Shown: positions 45,001 through 55,019, counted from the stretch's first letter. The stretch: 64,000 nucleotides of DNA from Marthasterias glacialis (GCA_911728455.2 OU452225.1:27810495-27874494), one strand, 5' to 3'. Translations and numbers: made by a program. The notes: generated from the letters alone by a model not told the origin.

Positions 45001-46715
45001 TTATATTTCATTAGGCAAAACCAAAGTTTGTGCTTTCTAGTTTGAAAAATAACACATCCACTATAGAGTGGTTACAGTTTGTACCCCTATGCTTGGAAAT
45101 ATTTCAACCACAGCAGGTTTACAACATCTCTTGCATTTTTTTGAGAGAATGATATGTTTAGGCATAGTTTTATGTTTAATCATTTTTATGTATTTATGAA
45201 CAACAGTAAACTGTAGATCAGGGTACTGAGTAAGGTTGGATCAGTATGACTATGGAACAAAGATTATTCCGTCTTCAAGGGCTGCGTATGTTTTTAAGAG
45301 AAGCTTAACTTGCTAGCAATACAAACTCTGAACTTACTATGTATACTTTGTGACTTCTTGGTAGATGGCATCTGTGACCTGTGACCTGTCTCCTCTGTTG
45401 AGCTGTTCCCCACTTTGCAGCTTCTGCAGCACTCCAGCCCGTAGAGCATATACTGGGAATTGAAACTTGATTGGCCAAACACGGAAATCCCTGGTTATTG
45501 TTGCCGTGCATAAAGTAGATCTTTTAAAAGAAAACACAAATTTTAAGTTAGGCAAATCAACTTCATTTACTTCATTTTCTGTTTGGAGGAGTACACAATA
45601 TACCATGTGTTAAGTGCTTTCCCCGATTTGTCCTTTCAAATATTAATCCACAGACTGTTTTTGTTATTCCGTTTGCTAGGGATGAATTACCAGTGAATAA
45701 ATTATAAGGTTGTCACTTGTCCTTTAAAATTCTGACTTAAGCACAATGCCATAGATTTTGCAATTCGGGCTGTACAAACCACCCTCCCTCATAAAATGTT
45801 GAAGGTTGGACAGACACTTCAGAAAGAGAAAAATTTGTTCGGTGAAACTTTGAAATGCACACATTGTAAATTGGCACCTCCAATTTTGTTTCTCAACTTT
45901 TCTCTGCAATTAAAGTGTACATAGCATTTGCCTTAACACCTTCAATTCTTTTGCAAAGTGATATAACTATTCATTTTAAGTTGGTAATAGGACTAAGCCC
46001 ATCTAATTAAGCATCGCTAAAAAGCAGTGTAACTAGGGTAATTTGTTTAGGGGGGCACATGGGGGTGCAGCATCTTTCCTAGGGGGGGAGGGGCACTGTT
46101 GGCAACTGTATATTGCATTTGCATGGACAGCAGATTTCAAATGGGAAGGGCACCCGGGGGGGGGGGGGGGGGGGGGGGAGCACGGGCATCAGTTGGGGGA
46201 TCCCCCTCCCCGTGCCCCCCCCCCTTAGTTACGCCACTATTGCTAAGTTGCACCCATTATACAATTGTCTGCTGAAACGTGGTCCACTGCGTGATGTCAA
46301 GTGATCATCAGTTCTTGTTCAATAAAATTTCACATTAATATAACTCATGGTATAACTAGCATTGTTGTTTTTAAGCATCAAAAGACAACCCACCCTTCAC
46401 CATCTGTGTCTGTTTCAATGCTGCTGGAAGGTGAAGACAGTGCAGCAGGTGCATCATCTTTGTCAGAATCATCAGCTCCAGTCAAAACTTGTAATCTCAT
46501 CATGCTTTCCAGAATTGATGTTGGATCAACATTAACCCAATCAGCAAAGTCTTTATCAAAGTACTGAAGTAGAATTGGCTTCCTATCTCTTGGTATGTTG
46601 AATTTGTTGTGTATGCCTCAATTACCTCATCGACATTTCCCTTTTCAGTTGCACATTCAAACTCAATGATCTGCTTCGTACTCTTATGTGTAACATGGAA
46701 TTTAAGACGCATTTT
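42094..46715 (-). pseudogene. Companion gene of the CACTA element, six exons, frameshifted
   Basis: GT-AG exons on the minus strand lie at 46394-46715, 44687-44774, 44008-44379, 43466-43636, 42938-43014 and 42094-42363 (stop TAG). The phases of exons 2 to 6 agree. In order they read NKFNIPRDRKPILLQYFDKD; YPKEWQYTEVVSAFLEKFPK; LWRQRIQYRFQNDRRRRD, then LDRFMDLTLADRREFIVKQS; VLKEFKRIATEDLGRKLE; CASIAVVPILLKEKLDHLLT; and FEVYFACFYVFNLSYPKSLK. I recognise this order from uncharacterised proteins common in fish and invertebrate genomes (Y-P----Y--V--AL--K-P, then W-----K-RF-N-RR, then YVFN--YP); I know no proven function. One-base frame breaks lie near 46607-46617 and 43530-43537. The first donor (GTGGGT) is weak. 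Confidence 0.65.
46025..46240. mobile_element. hAT-like MITE inside the CACTA element
   Basis: The left end CAGTGTAACTAGGG resembles the inverted right end (CCCTTAGTTACGCCACT, complement AGTGGCGTAACTAAGGG). CAGTGGCGTAACTA is a typical hAT-type terminus. The interior is G/C homopolymer-rich (G-run near 46155-46178, C-run near 46216). It sits in the large intron between exons 1 and 2 of the companion gene, so it inserted after the CACTA element formed. Confidence 0.5.
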
Positions 46716-46820
46716 CTGAAAACATACGTTTTTACAATACTATCAATACTATGTAATGATGATCATAGACCACAGCTACTTTTTCCAGTTAGTACAGGTA
46801 TTGACTTTAGTAGATGCATT

Positions 46821-49285
46821 TTATACAGATATCTTGTGTCTAAGAATTACTAATTTGTTATCACTGTTGGTGGGAAAATCATACACATCAAGTAGATGGT
46901 AGTCAATAGCATCCGTAGGTTTAATCATGATATACCTATGAAGTGGTGTCACTACATATGCATGGTAATGGACACTGAAGTGTAAGGTGTTAAGGTATGT
47001 ACACAAAAGGTATGGAATGTTGCCAATGAGAAAGCAGTCCTCGATCATGAGAAACACTGGAAAACTGTCGCTGTATTTTAAAATCACACATGAGCCACAG
47101 CAGTATTTGACACCATTAACCTTAATGCAGTTACTCTCAAAAACTCGCTCTTGACCACTTAAATGTGGTCGCAACAGATCTTGAACTTCCTTCAACAACA
47201 GTCTGACAAGACTGAGTTTTCCACAAAGTGTGTCCATATGCTGTGCTTCCAAGTATTTATCAGATGCTAAGAATATTATTTGCATGAACTGGTGCCTGAT
47301 GGCCATACTTTTACAGATGTTCTTTTTGTTTTTCAAGCCATGAGTGATTTCTTTGAAGTAGTTATGTTTGCCTTCAAACCTGAGAGTCCAACAGTGGATA
47401 AGTGGGCCAAATTGCAGAAATTGCCAAGGATAATGCAATGTGTAGTGGTCTTTGGGTTTCATATTTACATCAGGGAATTCCCTTTTGTACATGTACATGA
47501 AATCCTCTATAAGATCTGAAAGAAATCTCACATCACTTTGTGAATAAACTGGTGCGCATGATGCTTCCACCATGAACATGAGGGCCAACAGAACATCCCA
47601 CTTATGGTCAGCCTCAGGAATTTTGTCACCAACCAAAAGTGGGAACAGCCTCAATAAGCACCAACACTGCATTGCTGTTTGCTTCACCCGAAAGTCAGCC
47701 ACTGTTGATGCCATCCCAGTTGGCTTATTTGACCTGTCAGATTTACCATAAGGAAAGCTGTCAATTCTGGTGTTAAAAAACTCGAGAGAGAGTAACCTTC
47801 AGACACACAGTGCAAAACCAGATTCTGAAGCACTTCAGGAACAAGCCCTTCAAACAGATCATGGGCAATGTCTGAAGGAAGGCCTCTGGTAACATGAAAA
47901 TACTCTAGCTTATTAAGAGGAGAATCTTTTTTCACCCCATATGTTGTCTTCAATGCTTCATCTTCAGCAACCATTGTAACTTGTGCATTGTAGCTTTCCC
48001 TTGTTCTCATTTCACAACTGCTGGTGGTCAGACAGTCATTAAGGTCTCCCCTTGTGACCATACAGAAACGACTGACCCTTAAGCCACTGAAACCTCATTG
48101 AATCCTCCAACTGAATGAGCACCAAGATTGTCTGCTGAAACAAATGACACTAATCCTCTAAACTTATACTGATGACCGTTCATGTTCACACTAACACCTT
48201 CTCTTTCTAAAAGTGACAGATCTGTAAGTAAAGGTTCTAGGACTTTCTTTAAACCATACGTTTTCAAGTGTTTTGATTTACACAGAAGAGCAAGCTGTAT
48301 GACATACAACTTTGATCTGTATTGTGGTGACAAGTTGCCAAGCACAAAATAAAATGCTGCAAGTTTGTAATTCTTAACCTTGTTTCCAAGTGGATTTACA
48401 ATATTGAAATCATCATAATATAATTGGACCTGTAAACTTGGGCATTCAGAAGAAAACAACACATTTCCACTGTATACAGCATCATCACAAAAGTCTCTCA
48501 ATTTACCATCCTCAGACTTGTGTCCCTGCATTACCTCTGCTAATACATCCTCATGTTGCAAAAGCAACTCAATTGTATTCAACATGGGTATGTACTGTAT
48601 AGACGCACACTTGCTTTGAGTGTCTACTCCAAGAACAAATTCTACTGGTTCATTGTAAGGAAACTCAGACTGAATGTATCTACTCAATTGTCTGTTATCT
48701 TCCAAACTGTGGAATATGTCTTCCAATTCTGTTGACCGAATAACAGTCATGGCAGTTTACACCATCTTCAAGAAGAGCTGAATGCAACTCAGAAAATTCC
48801 TTTGCTTTAAACATTTGCAAAATATTTACAAGCTCGGACGCAACAAAACTACAAACAGTCCCTGGTACTTTGTGTATTTCTCTTAAATTCAGAAAAAACA
48901 GAGCTTCCTTTTTCTTTACATCTATTAATCCAATTGGTACGTTTTCTACAGCAGCTTCAATGTTTACATCTTCTGGACCCTGCAAACCCACCTGCTGCTC
49001 AGGTGCTTCTACTAGCAGTTCTATTTCATTCAGATCTAGCCCAGGTTCAATTGCATTTAAGAAATGCATGCAGTAAAAATCCTTGTGAAGAATTTTTATA
49101 TGTTTGATGAAGCATCAGACTGAAGAAAGATTCTTATGACACCCATTTATATCACAATTTATCTTAAATCTGCCATTGCCAATTTTATGTACGAACCGAT
49201 AATGGTTTAAGACTCTTTTGAAATGAGGTGTTTCATATTCACAGTGAACACAGACAAAAACTCTGTTGTTGTAATCCTCTTCCAT
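46821..49285 (-). pseudogene. CACTA (tnp2-type) transposase with two C2H2 fingers, disabled
   Basis: The start is taken at ATG 49283-49285 (MEEDYNNRVFVCVHCEYET). Two C2H2 fingers follow: C-x2-C-x12-H-x4-H, then C-x4-C-x12-H-x4-H (ending HIKILH). The body matches the plant CACTA tnp2 family. It has YYDDFNIVNPLG, then FVLGNLSPQYRSKLYVIQLA (compare the family's PYNLPP), then KVLEPLLTDLSLLEREGV and SADNLGAHSVGGF, then FCMVTRGD and HDLFEGLVPEVLQNL. After these come HYPWQFLQFGPLIHCW and LRFEGKH. Breaks are an in-frame TGA at 49115-49117 in finger 2, frame changes near 48740 and 48092, and one in a CTCTCTCT run near 47790. It ends with TAA near 46850 or the stop at 46821. Confidence 0.82.
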
Positions 49286-49800
49286 GATATGCCATGTATA
49301 ATACGTGTACTGATGATGCTAGGCTTCACTTCTCTCACAAATTTACACATAACAATGACAATTCCCTGTGTATAAATACATACATGTAGATGTACATTTA
49401 CATGTACTTTACACGCATGGAGTACAACATACAACATACAATCAGTAGGCATGTGTAGTGAAAACGTTACTGAGTGATACTGGGTGGATAGTGATACTGA
49501 AAATAGGTTCGTCTGCTGATCGAAGAGTTTACCAAAAAATAACTTAAGTAATGCTTCAAACAAAAGACTAAAGTGGGCTATGATCATCATACATAACATT
49601 AACGTTTTACCTTTTGATGAATTTGTACACAAATTGATATAAAAGGTGTCAACCAAAGATTGTAAAGCGGCCAATAAACGCACTTGAAAGTTTCTGCATC
49701 TGCATAGTACTGGCTCTGAAAGCCCGGGAAGTTGTATATTACTACGCATGCGCAAGCGTGTGCCAACTACAGATCCCGCCCTCATCACGGCGTGCACGTA
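49286..49800. promoter_or_regulatory. Likely 5' region of the CACTA transposase gene
   Basis: About 500 bp between the transposase start and the right subterminal repeats, including AC-rich ACATGTACATTTACATGTAC near 49380. The 196-codon minus frame at 49207-49797 has no recognised domain. By position it would hold the promoter and 5' UTR, but no specific promoter element can be named. Confidence 0.35.
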
Positions 49801-49880
49801 GTGAGTCTTGTCTTATCTTGTCAGTGTGACACAGAAAACTCGTAATTTACCAATGACAAGGACGAGTCTTGTCACCATGA
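49801..49880. repeat. Right subterminal repeats of the CACTA element
   Basis: CTTGTC or GACAAG-type words (AGTCTTGTCTTATCTTGTCA, ATGACAAGGACGAGTCTTGT, CACCATGACGAG) cluster within 100 bp of the right end. They match the motif that fills the left end. The right block is much shorter than the left. Confidence 0.7.
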
Positions 49881-49910
49881 CGAGAATACACGCGCTGAAT
49901 GTTTTCAGTG

Positions 49911-50345
49911 TGGCGGTGGTGTTGGTATGGAGATCCTTGATAAGGGTAAGGAGATGGTCTGGAACTCCTATGCCTTTGAAAGCTTTCCAAAGTGCATTCC
50001 TATCAACCGAGTTAAAAGCTGCCTTCAAATCAACGTAGGCCACTGATAAGGGTTTGTGAAACTCGTGATGCAGCTCGGAGAGCAGACAGAGGGCGAGAAT
50101 GGCATCCATAGCAAAGCGACAAGCCCTGAATCAAGATTGCTCAGTTCATCTGTGCTCAACTAGCAGGTGGTTCAACCGGGCCAGGAGGACGTGGGCAAAA
50201 ACTTTCCCTGGAACAGATAGAAGCTTGATGTGTCGGTAGCTACTGCATTCAGTGCAGAGGCCCTTCCCTTTGTAGAGTGTAACTATGATGCTCTCTTTCC
50301 ACTCTGCCGGGGCTTTTCTTGATTGCCATACCTCTAGGAAATGTG
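49911..50345 (-). pseudogene. LINE reverse transcriptase, N-terminal half of an interrupted copy
   Basis: The minus strand reads FLEVWQSRKAPAEWKESIIV, TLYKGKG, YRHIKLLSVPGKVFAHVLLA, then MDAILALCLLSELHHEFHKP, LSVAYVDLKAAFNSVDR and VPDHLLTLIKDLHTNTTAT. It contains the RT finger and palm blocks up to the first catalytic Asp region (AYVDLKAAF). Two in-frame TGA codons (near 50132 and 50147) interrupt the QSGFR-like block. At 49910 the reading stops at the CACTA end; the next residues of the same domain are found at 40958 (SESFLTRSGVRQGC). The 5' end is truncated near 50345. Confidence 0.82.
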
Positions 50346-51915
50346 AATGAGAAAATGAAAAAGCAATCCAGACAGGAGGCCTGTGAAACAAACAATAAAT
50401 TTAACATTCAGAGAAAGTATAAGTTAAAACTGACCAATGCATCAAATCAATACAAATTAAACAGGCTGAGTATAGTCAGACTCAGTGGGGTGGACTCGGA
50501 CAACAAGGTCTCTGCCTCGGACTTGGACTTGGACAATAGGGACTCGACTACACTTCACCCTGTTAAGTGTGACATATTCCACTGTACGCTATGCCCCATT
50601 GACACAAACTGGCTCCACTGATTACCAGAAGCCCATAGGAATTGCATTGAGCTACTTTTTCTTTGATGATACAAGAACATTTTAAAAATTGGAATTAGCT
50701 TTTACATACGGTATGTTATTTAAAGGATAATGTCTTCTCAGATTTAAAAGTTTCTTTAGGAAACAATGCTTTTGAACAATGAAGTTGGTGATATTCGGTA
50801 AAATAACATACAATGTACGGTACATTTTAAAAATTGGAATTGGCTTTTACATACGGTTTGTTCTTCTCAGGATAACATCTTCTAAGGATAACATTCTTCA
50901 ATGAAGATACAATGTATACTACAATGCAAAAAACAATTTGCCTTCACAGTGTACAACATTTTTTGTGAAATAGCATTAATCATCAATTGCCCAACATCTT
51001 ATCTTTCCCTCTTTCCCTTGTGCCTGAAAAATACTTCCTGCCTACTTATAGGAACACCATTGGTAATACTTAACTATTTTAGCTTACTAAGTGCAACCAA
51101 AAAGTATAAAACTTTACATGCATATTTAATTATCGCGTTGCAAAACATCCACATGAGGACATCAGGTTATTAAGGTTTCTTTTTTAATTTCAACATGAAG
51201 AAAGACCAACAAATATGAGCTGTAGACACCGATCTTGTTTAAATTCACTCGAGTTGGGACACAAATTCCTTGGTAAACTGAAACATTTGAACATAATTTA
51301 CAATATGACAATTTCGTCCTTCAAAGAAACCTTAATAACCTAATGTCCACATAATTATGTGGACCTTTATTAATGGGATATTCAAATGTAAATTAATTTC
51401 AAATAGTGCCCTCATTTATCCACAATTTGTCAGTAATGGTCACAATTGAAGCCAACAGGCATTTAGAGTAATAGCCACAATTACAAATATTACAAAAATG
51501 GATAGAGGCTGCAAGGACAAAAAAAATGCCCACATGTGTACACCTAATGCACCAAAGGGTTTTAATAAAATAATTGTTAACGTTTTAAAATTTAAATTTG
51601 TGTTAAATTTAGTAAATACCTACATGTACATGTCAAATAAATATATAAAACAAAAATTATGAAAAAAAATTCATGTTTATTTTTGCTTTGATGATGTAAA
51701 GCTTTGTCAAAAAGTTCCATAATTTCCTTCAGTCACAATGGGGAAACAGCTCAAAGTAATTTTTTTGTGTCACAAACATTTTCTTTTTATGAATTCAATT
51801 AAACTAGTATGAGATGAACAAGTGTAACTTGAAAGTTCACAATAAGTTTAATGTTTTCACTTCAAATACTGAGGTTGTCCTGATGAAAACATTGTTTATC
51901 AATTGTTTTGTCTTC
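50346..51915. other. Non-coding stretch with one short duplication
   Basis: At 50677 and 50822 the phrase ACATTTTAAAAATTGGAATT followed by GCTTTTACATACGG repeats with a 145-bp period. No gene was recognised otherwise. Any upstream exons of the discoidin-like gene at 51920 were not identified here. Confidence 0.5.
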
Positions 51916-51919
51916 TCAG

Positions 51920-52242
51920 TTAATGGACATTGTGGTCAGAGTCTGGGAATGGGAGATGGTAGCATCCCTGATGAGAGAATCACAACATCCTCTACTGATG
52001 AAGATCACTGCAGCAGGAACCCTCAAGGACGGCTAGATGTGGGTGGTGGCTGGTGTCCCACAGAGAGTGACAAAGATACTGCATGGATACAGGTGGACTT
52101 GCAAGGACTAACACTAATACAAGGTGTTATAATACAAGGCAACTACCAAAAAGATTACTGGGTGACAGAGTACCTAGTGTCCTTTAGCAGTAATGGACAA
52201 GACTGGGGATTCATAGGAGGGACATCCAAGGTCAATGCAATG
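51920..52242 (+). CDS. Discoidin/fibrinogen-like gene, exon with most of an F5/8 type C domain
   Basis: The exon starts after TTGTCTTCTCAG with two bases of a split codon and ends before GTATGA in phase 0. It encodes NGHCGQSLGMGDGSIPDERI, then GRLDVGGGWCPTESDKDTAW, IQVDLQGLTLIQGVIIQGNY and WVTEYLVSFSSNGQDWGFIG. These are the hallmarks of the F5/8 type C (discoidin) fold: first Cys, G-I-D--I--SS, W-QVDL, V-G---QG, Y-VSFS-DG--W. Such domains bind cell-surface glycans or lipids and are extracellular. An in-frame MKTLFINCFVFS lies directly upstream (51880-51918) and looks like a short signal peptide, so the exon could instead be the first coding exon. I prefer the splice model because of the acceptor. 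Confidence 0.85.
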
Positions 52243-52831
52243 GTATGACATCATACATAAAAGGCAATCAGCTAACATGCAGATCATTGAATTGAAATAT
52301 CACCATGATAAGAAGTAATACTTTTCTGGAGTTAATTGTTCCTCATCGAATCACTGAAATGACAACATCAACCTTCCTTCTAAATCAACATGCGTGAAGT
52401 CAATATTGTATTTTCCCCCATTATTGCTTTAAACATACGAAGTCAAGATTCCAACTTTATAACTCAAAAATGCAGCAATAAGCCACTACAGATTTTATGA
52501 ACTCAACCTTAAGAAGTAATACTTTTCTAGAGTTAATTGTTTCTTCTTTGAATCACTCAAATGAAAAAATCACCACCCCCCTAAATCGACACTTATAGGA
52601 ATTCAATATTGCATTTTGTTACCCATTATTGATTTTCATAATTAGGAAGTCAAGAAGGCATGTTTTAAACTAAAGAAACTGCAACAATAAAATTTTATAA
52701 CATGATTCATCCAGAACATTTATAGCAGCATATCTGTCTGCAGAGATTCATTTGACCTTTGTGTAACTCCAACCATTCAAGCTCCAGGATGATTAGTTGT
52801 CAATGAGAAGTACATTTATTTTCCTTCACAG

Positions 52832-52973
52832 AGATTCCCTGGAAATACCGATGAATACACCAGAGTAACCCACATGTTGAACGTGACATTCACAGCACGC
52901 TACATTCGCATCATACCAACTAGGTATCACGGCAATCATCCATCAATGTGTATTGAACTCCTTGGATGTAATG
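52832..52973 (+). CDS. Discoidin/fibrinogen-like gene, exon completing the F5/8 type C domain
   Basis: A 142-bp exon between TTCACAG and GTAAGG. It encodes RFPGNTDEYTRVTHMLNVTF, TARYIRIIPTRYHGNHPSMC and IELLGCN. This is the end of the discoidin domain (ARYIRI-P--W-----MR-EL-GC in the family), including the closing Cys that pairs with the one in the first exon. The phases fit: it starts on a codon boundary and leaves one base. The domain is therefore flanked by phase-1 introns on both sides, as expected for a shuffled extracellular module. Confidence 0.87.
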
Positions 52974-53360
52974 GTAAGGTCATTAAAAACAATCCAGGTT
53001 TTTACTTACAACCAAAATATCTAATTTAAATTATTCTTTGCCTAACTGTTTTATTTTAAATTTGTGTTCATCTAACATTTTAGGCAGCTATTAACTTGAA
53101 CATGTTATCTAAATACTCCGCTTCATGCCAACTGCATGGTGTGGTCATTACAAACAATCCCTGTTTTTACTTCACAACCAAATCATTCAACACAAATAAA
53201 CAAATGTATTTAACATAAGAAACCAGGGAGTTCTTAATATTTTCTTCATCTCAAGTGGCTACTGAAATAGCTGCAGCACCTTGTAAACCCTTATATAAAG
53301 GTGCTACATAAAATAGTTCACATAACTCAAAAACTTAAGTGTCTTCAGTAAACAAAATGG
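52974..53360. other. Intron with partial SINE remnant
   Basis: Intronic DNA. Near 53270-53320, GCAGCACCTTGTAAACCCTT and GGTGCTACATAAAA match the 3' end of the SINE family at 19.3 and 53.4 kb. The phrase CCATTA-AAACAATCC recurs near 52980 and 53145. Confidence 0.5.
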
Positions 53361-53660
53361 AGTTTCAAGGCCATGCCATCTAATGCACCAAACTCATGTT
53401 TTAGTGTTATTAGAGTGTGGGTTTGGGTCATGGTACTTGTGTTCTTAAGCAAGACAAATAACCATTATTGCTTCATCCTTTAGATGAGACACAAAGCTTA
53501 TTGTCCCATGTGTTGTATAAAACAGGTAAAAAGAACACAGTACACTTATCTTTAAGAGAAGAGGTTTGCCCTGGTGTTTCTTGCATGGTTTGCTGCAGAT
53601 TGCACCACATCACCTTGTAAACCCTTACAAGGTGTGGTTTAATTGGGTCTCACGATTCAA
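53360..53660 (+). mobile_element. tRNA-derived SINE in the intron
   Basis: A plus-strand relative of the SINE at 19300-19603. It has GAGTGTGGGTTTGGGTCATG in place of the box B region, then AACCATTATTGCTTCATCCT, TTAAGAGAAGAGGTTTGCCC and CACCTTGTAAACCCTTACAA. The head is decayed. Confidence 0.7.
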
Positions 53661-53901
53661 TACTATGCTTACTTGTCATTAAAATAACAAGCCCTAGATA
53701 AAGCACTTTGTACATGAGTAGTAATCATTGTAATATTATTAGACTTGTTCTTTGATGACTGCAACTCAATCAAAGTTAAAATCAGAACAAGCTGCCAATG
53801 GCCACAGCCATCATGCAAGCAGGACTCTTATTGCATAAAGCAATCTTATGGATATAATATATTCCCAATATTTAACTGTTATGTTTTGTTTTTCATTTCA
53901 G

Positions 53902-54161
53902 ATAATATTTTAGATATGATCAACGGGCGTCCATTCTCAACATATGACAAACCCAATAACGGTTGCCCTACTCTGATTGTTGAAGGAGGTTGGTGGCTTA
54001 ATGGTTGCAGTACTGCTGTATACAATAACCTTAATGGTGAATATATCCAGCCTAGGAATAATTCTGGTCACAACAAACCTGTCATTAGAGGTAGTGCTTG
54101 GAATGGTACAGGAATTGTAAAAAGTGAAATCAAAATCCTCAAATCTCCACGACATGGCTAA
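53902..54161 (+). CDS. Discoidin/fibrinogen-like gene, last exon with partial fibrinogen C-terminal domain
   Basis: The exon starts after TTTCATTTCAG and ends at TAA 54159-54161. With the one base carried over it reads DNILDMINGRPFSTYDKPNN, GCPTLIVEGGWWLNGCSTAV, YNNLNGEYIQP, then RGSAWNGTGIVKSEIKIL. NGRPFST-D, GGWW---C---NLNGEY and the final KSEIKI are signatures of the last third of fibrinogen-related domains, including the calcium and acetyl-group binding region. The first ~130 residues of a normal fibrinogen domain are missing between the discoidin domain and this exon. Phases match the previous exon directly. A poly(A) signal follows 66 nt after the stop. Confidence 0.85.
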
Positions 54162-54227
54162 AATAATACTAGTAAAAAGAAAAGATAAACATATCTCATA
54201 TCAAAACAAAATGAACTCTGTGTTGAA

Positions 54228-54233
54228 AATAAA
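54228..54233 (+). terminator. Poly(A) signal of the discoidin/fibrinogen-like gene
   Basis: AATAAA lies 66 nt after the stop codon at 54161, a usual distance for an animal mRNA with a short 3' UTR. Confidence 0.55.
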
Positions 54234-54764
54234 AATGAGCACCAGATAATCCATGCATTGCAGTTTAAAGACAGAAAGTCAAACCAAAAAGTTATGCAAA
54301 GTAAAACAGTATGTTTGTGTTTGTTTTGCCTCCAACTTCTCTAAAAGTAGATCATTGACAAAATTCATTGTATAAACATACTTATGGTTAAATGTTTTAA
54401 CAATTTGTTAGATCCCAATTTGTTAGATCAGGCGTTCGCACTAACACTACTGGTGGGCAAAATGAGAGAACATCGCACCTTTTTGCATGGGGCTGATGGT
54501 TGCGCAATGCACACGCGTTTGCGCGTCTGCCTAGTGCACAACTCTGTGGCGTTTGCCCACCAATCGTGTCTGTACGCATGCATGAAGGCACAATGTAATT
54601 AGCATTATTGATGGGAAGGGCTAATTGAACCTACGGACTTAACCACTAGACATAACTTTTATAGTCATTCACCATCATAACGATGTACTCAAACAATCCT
54701 AAGGGAAGATTCCAATGAAGACTGGGTTTGGAATTGAACCCACTGGACATAAAGTTAATTATTT

Positions 54765-54935
54765 GTGTTTTTACCCATACATCGATGTGTGTTAAGCACT
54801 GCAAACTCAGTACTTTCCCCAAGTCCTGTGAAAACAAATCCAAAGGCATAATCCTCTGGTGGGATTCGAACCCACGACCCCCAACATTCTAGAGCAGATG
54901 TGTACCAACTAGACTACCGAGATTGCCCGGCAGCT
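54765..54935 (-). mobile_element. tRNA-derived SINE
   Basis: The minus strand has head CAATCTCGGTAGTCTAGTTG, box B GGGTTCGAATCCCACC and body CACAGGACTTGGGGAAAGTA. It is the same family as at 20.4, 21.6 and 21.9 kb. Confidence 0.75.
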
Positions 54936-55019
54936 AGAGAGGCAATTCAAATCCTAATAGCAGCGGGTACCACGACAATTATAACAGATGTTAATTTTGC
55001 ATCAGGGAAAAAGAGTATT

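Larger units (their letters stand above)
40959..49910 (-). mobile_element. ~8.95-kb CACTA/EnSpm-type DNA transposon nested in a LINE
   Basis: The ends are perfect 11-bp inverted repeats, CACTGAAAACA at 40959-40969 and TGTTTTCAGTG at 49900-49910. Just inside both ends are repeats of CTTGTC/GACAAG, many on the left (about 40975-41480) and several on the right (about 49801-49880). This is the arrangement of CACTA subterminal repeats. Inside are two minus-strand genes: a tnp2-type transposase (46821-49285) and a six-exon companion (42094-46715). The outer flanks are the two halves of one LINE reverse transcriptase. The target-site duplication is unclear: flanks GGT|CACTG and CAGTG|TGG share at most one or two bases. 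Both genes are damaged, so the copy is probably dead. Confidence 0.85.

Noticed and set aside
49207..49797. 196-codon protein on the minus strand
   Set aside because: It overlaps the start of the transposase in another frame, has no domain, and covers what should be the element's 5' region.
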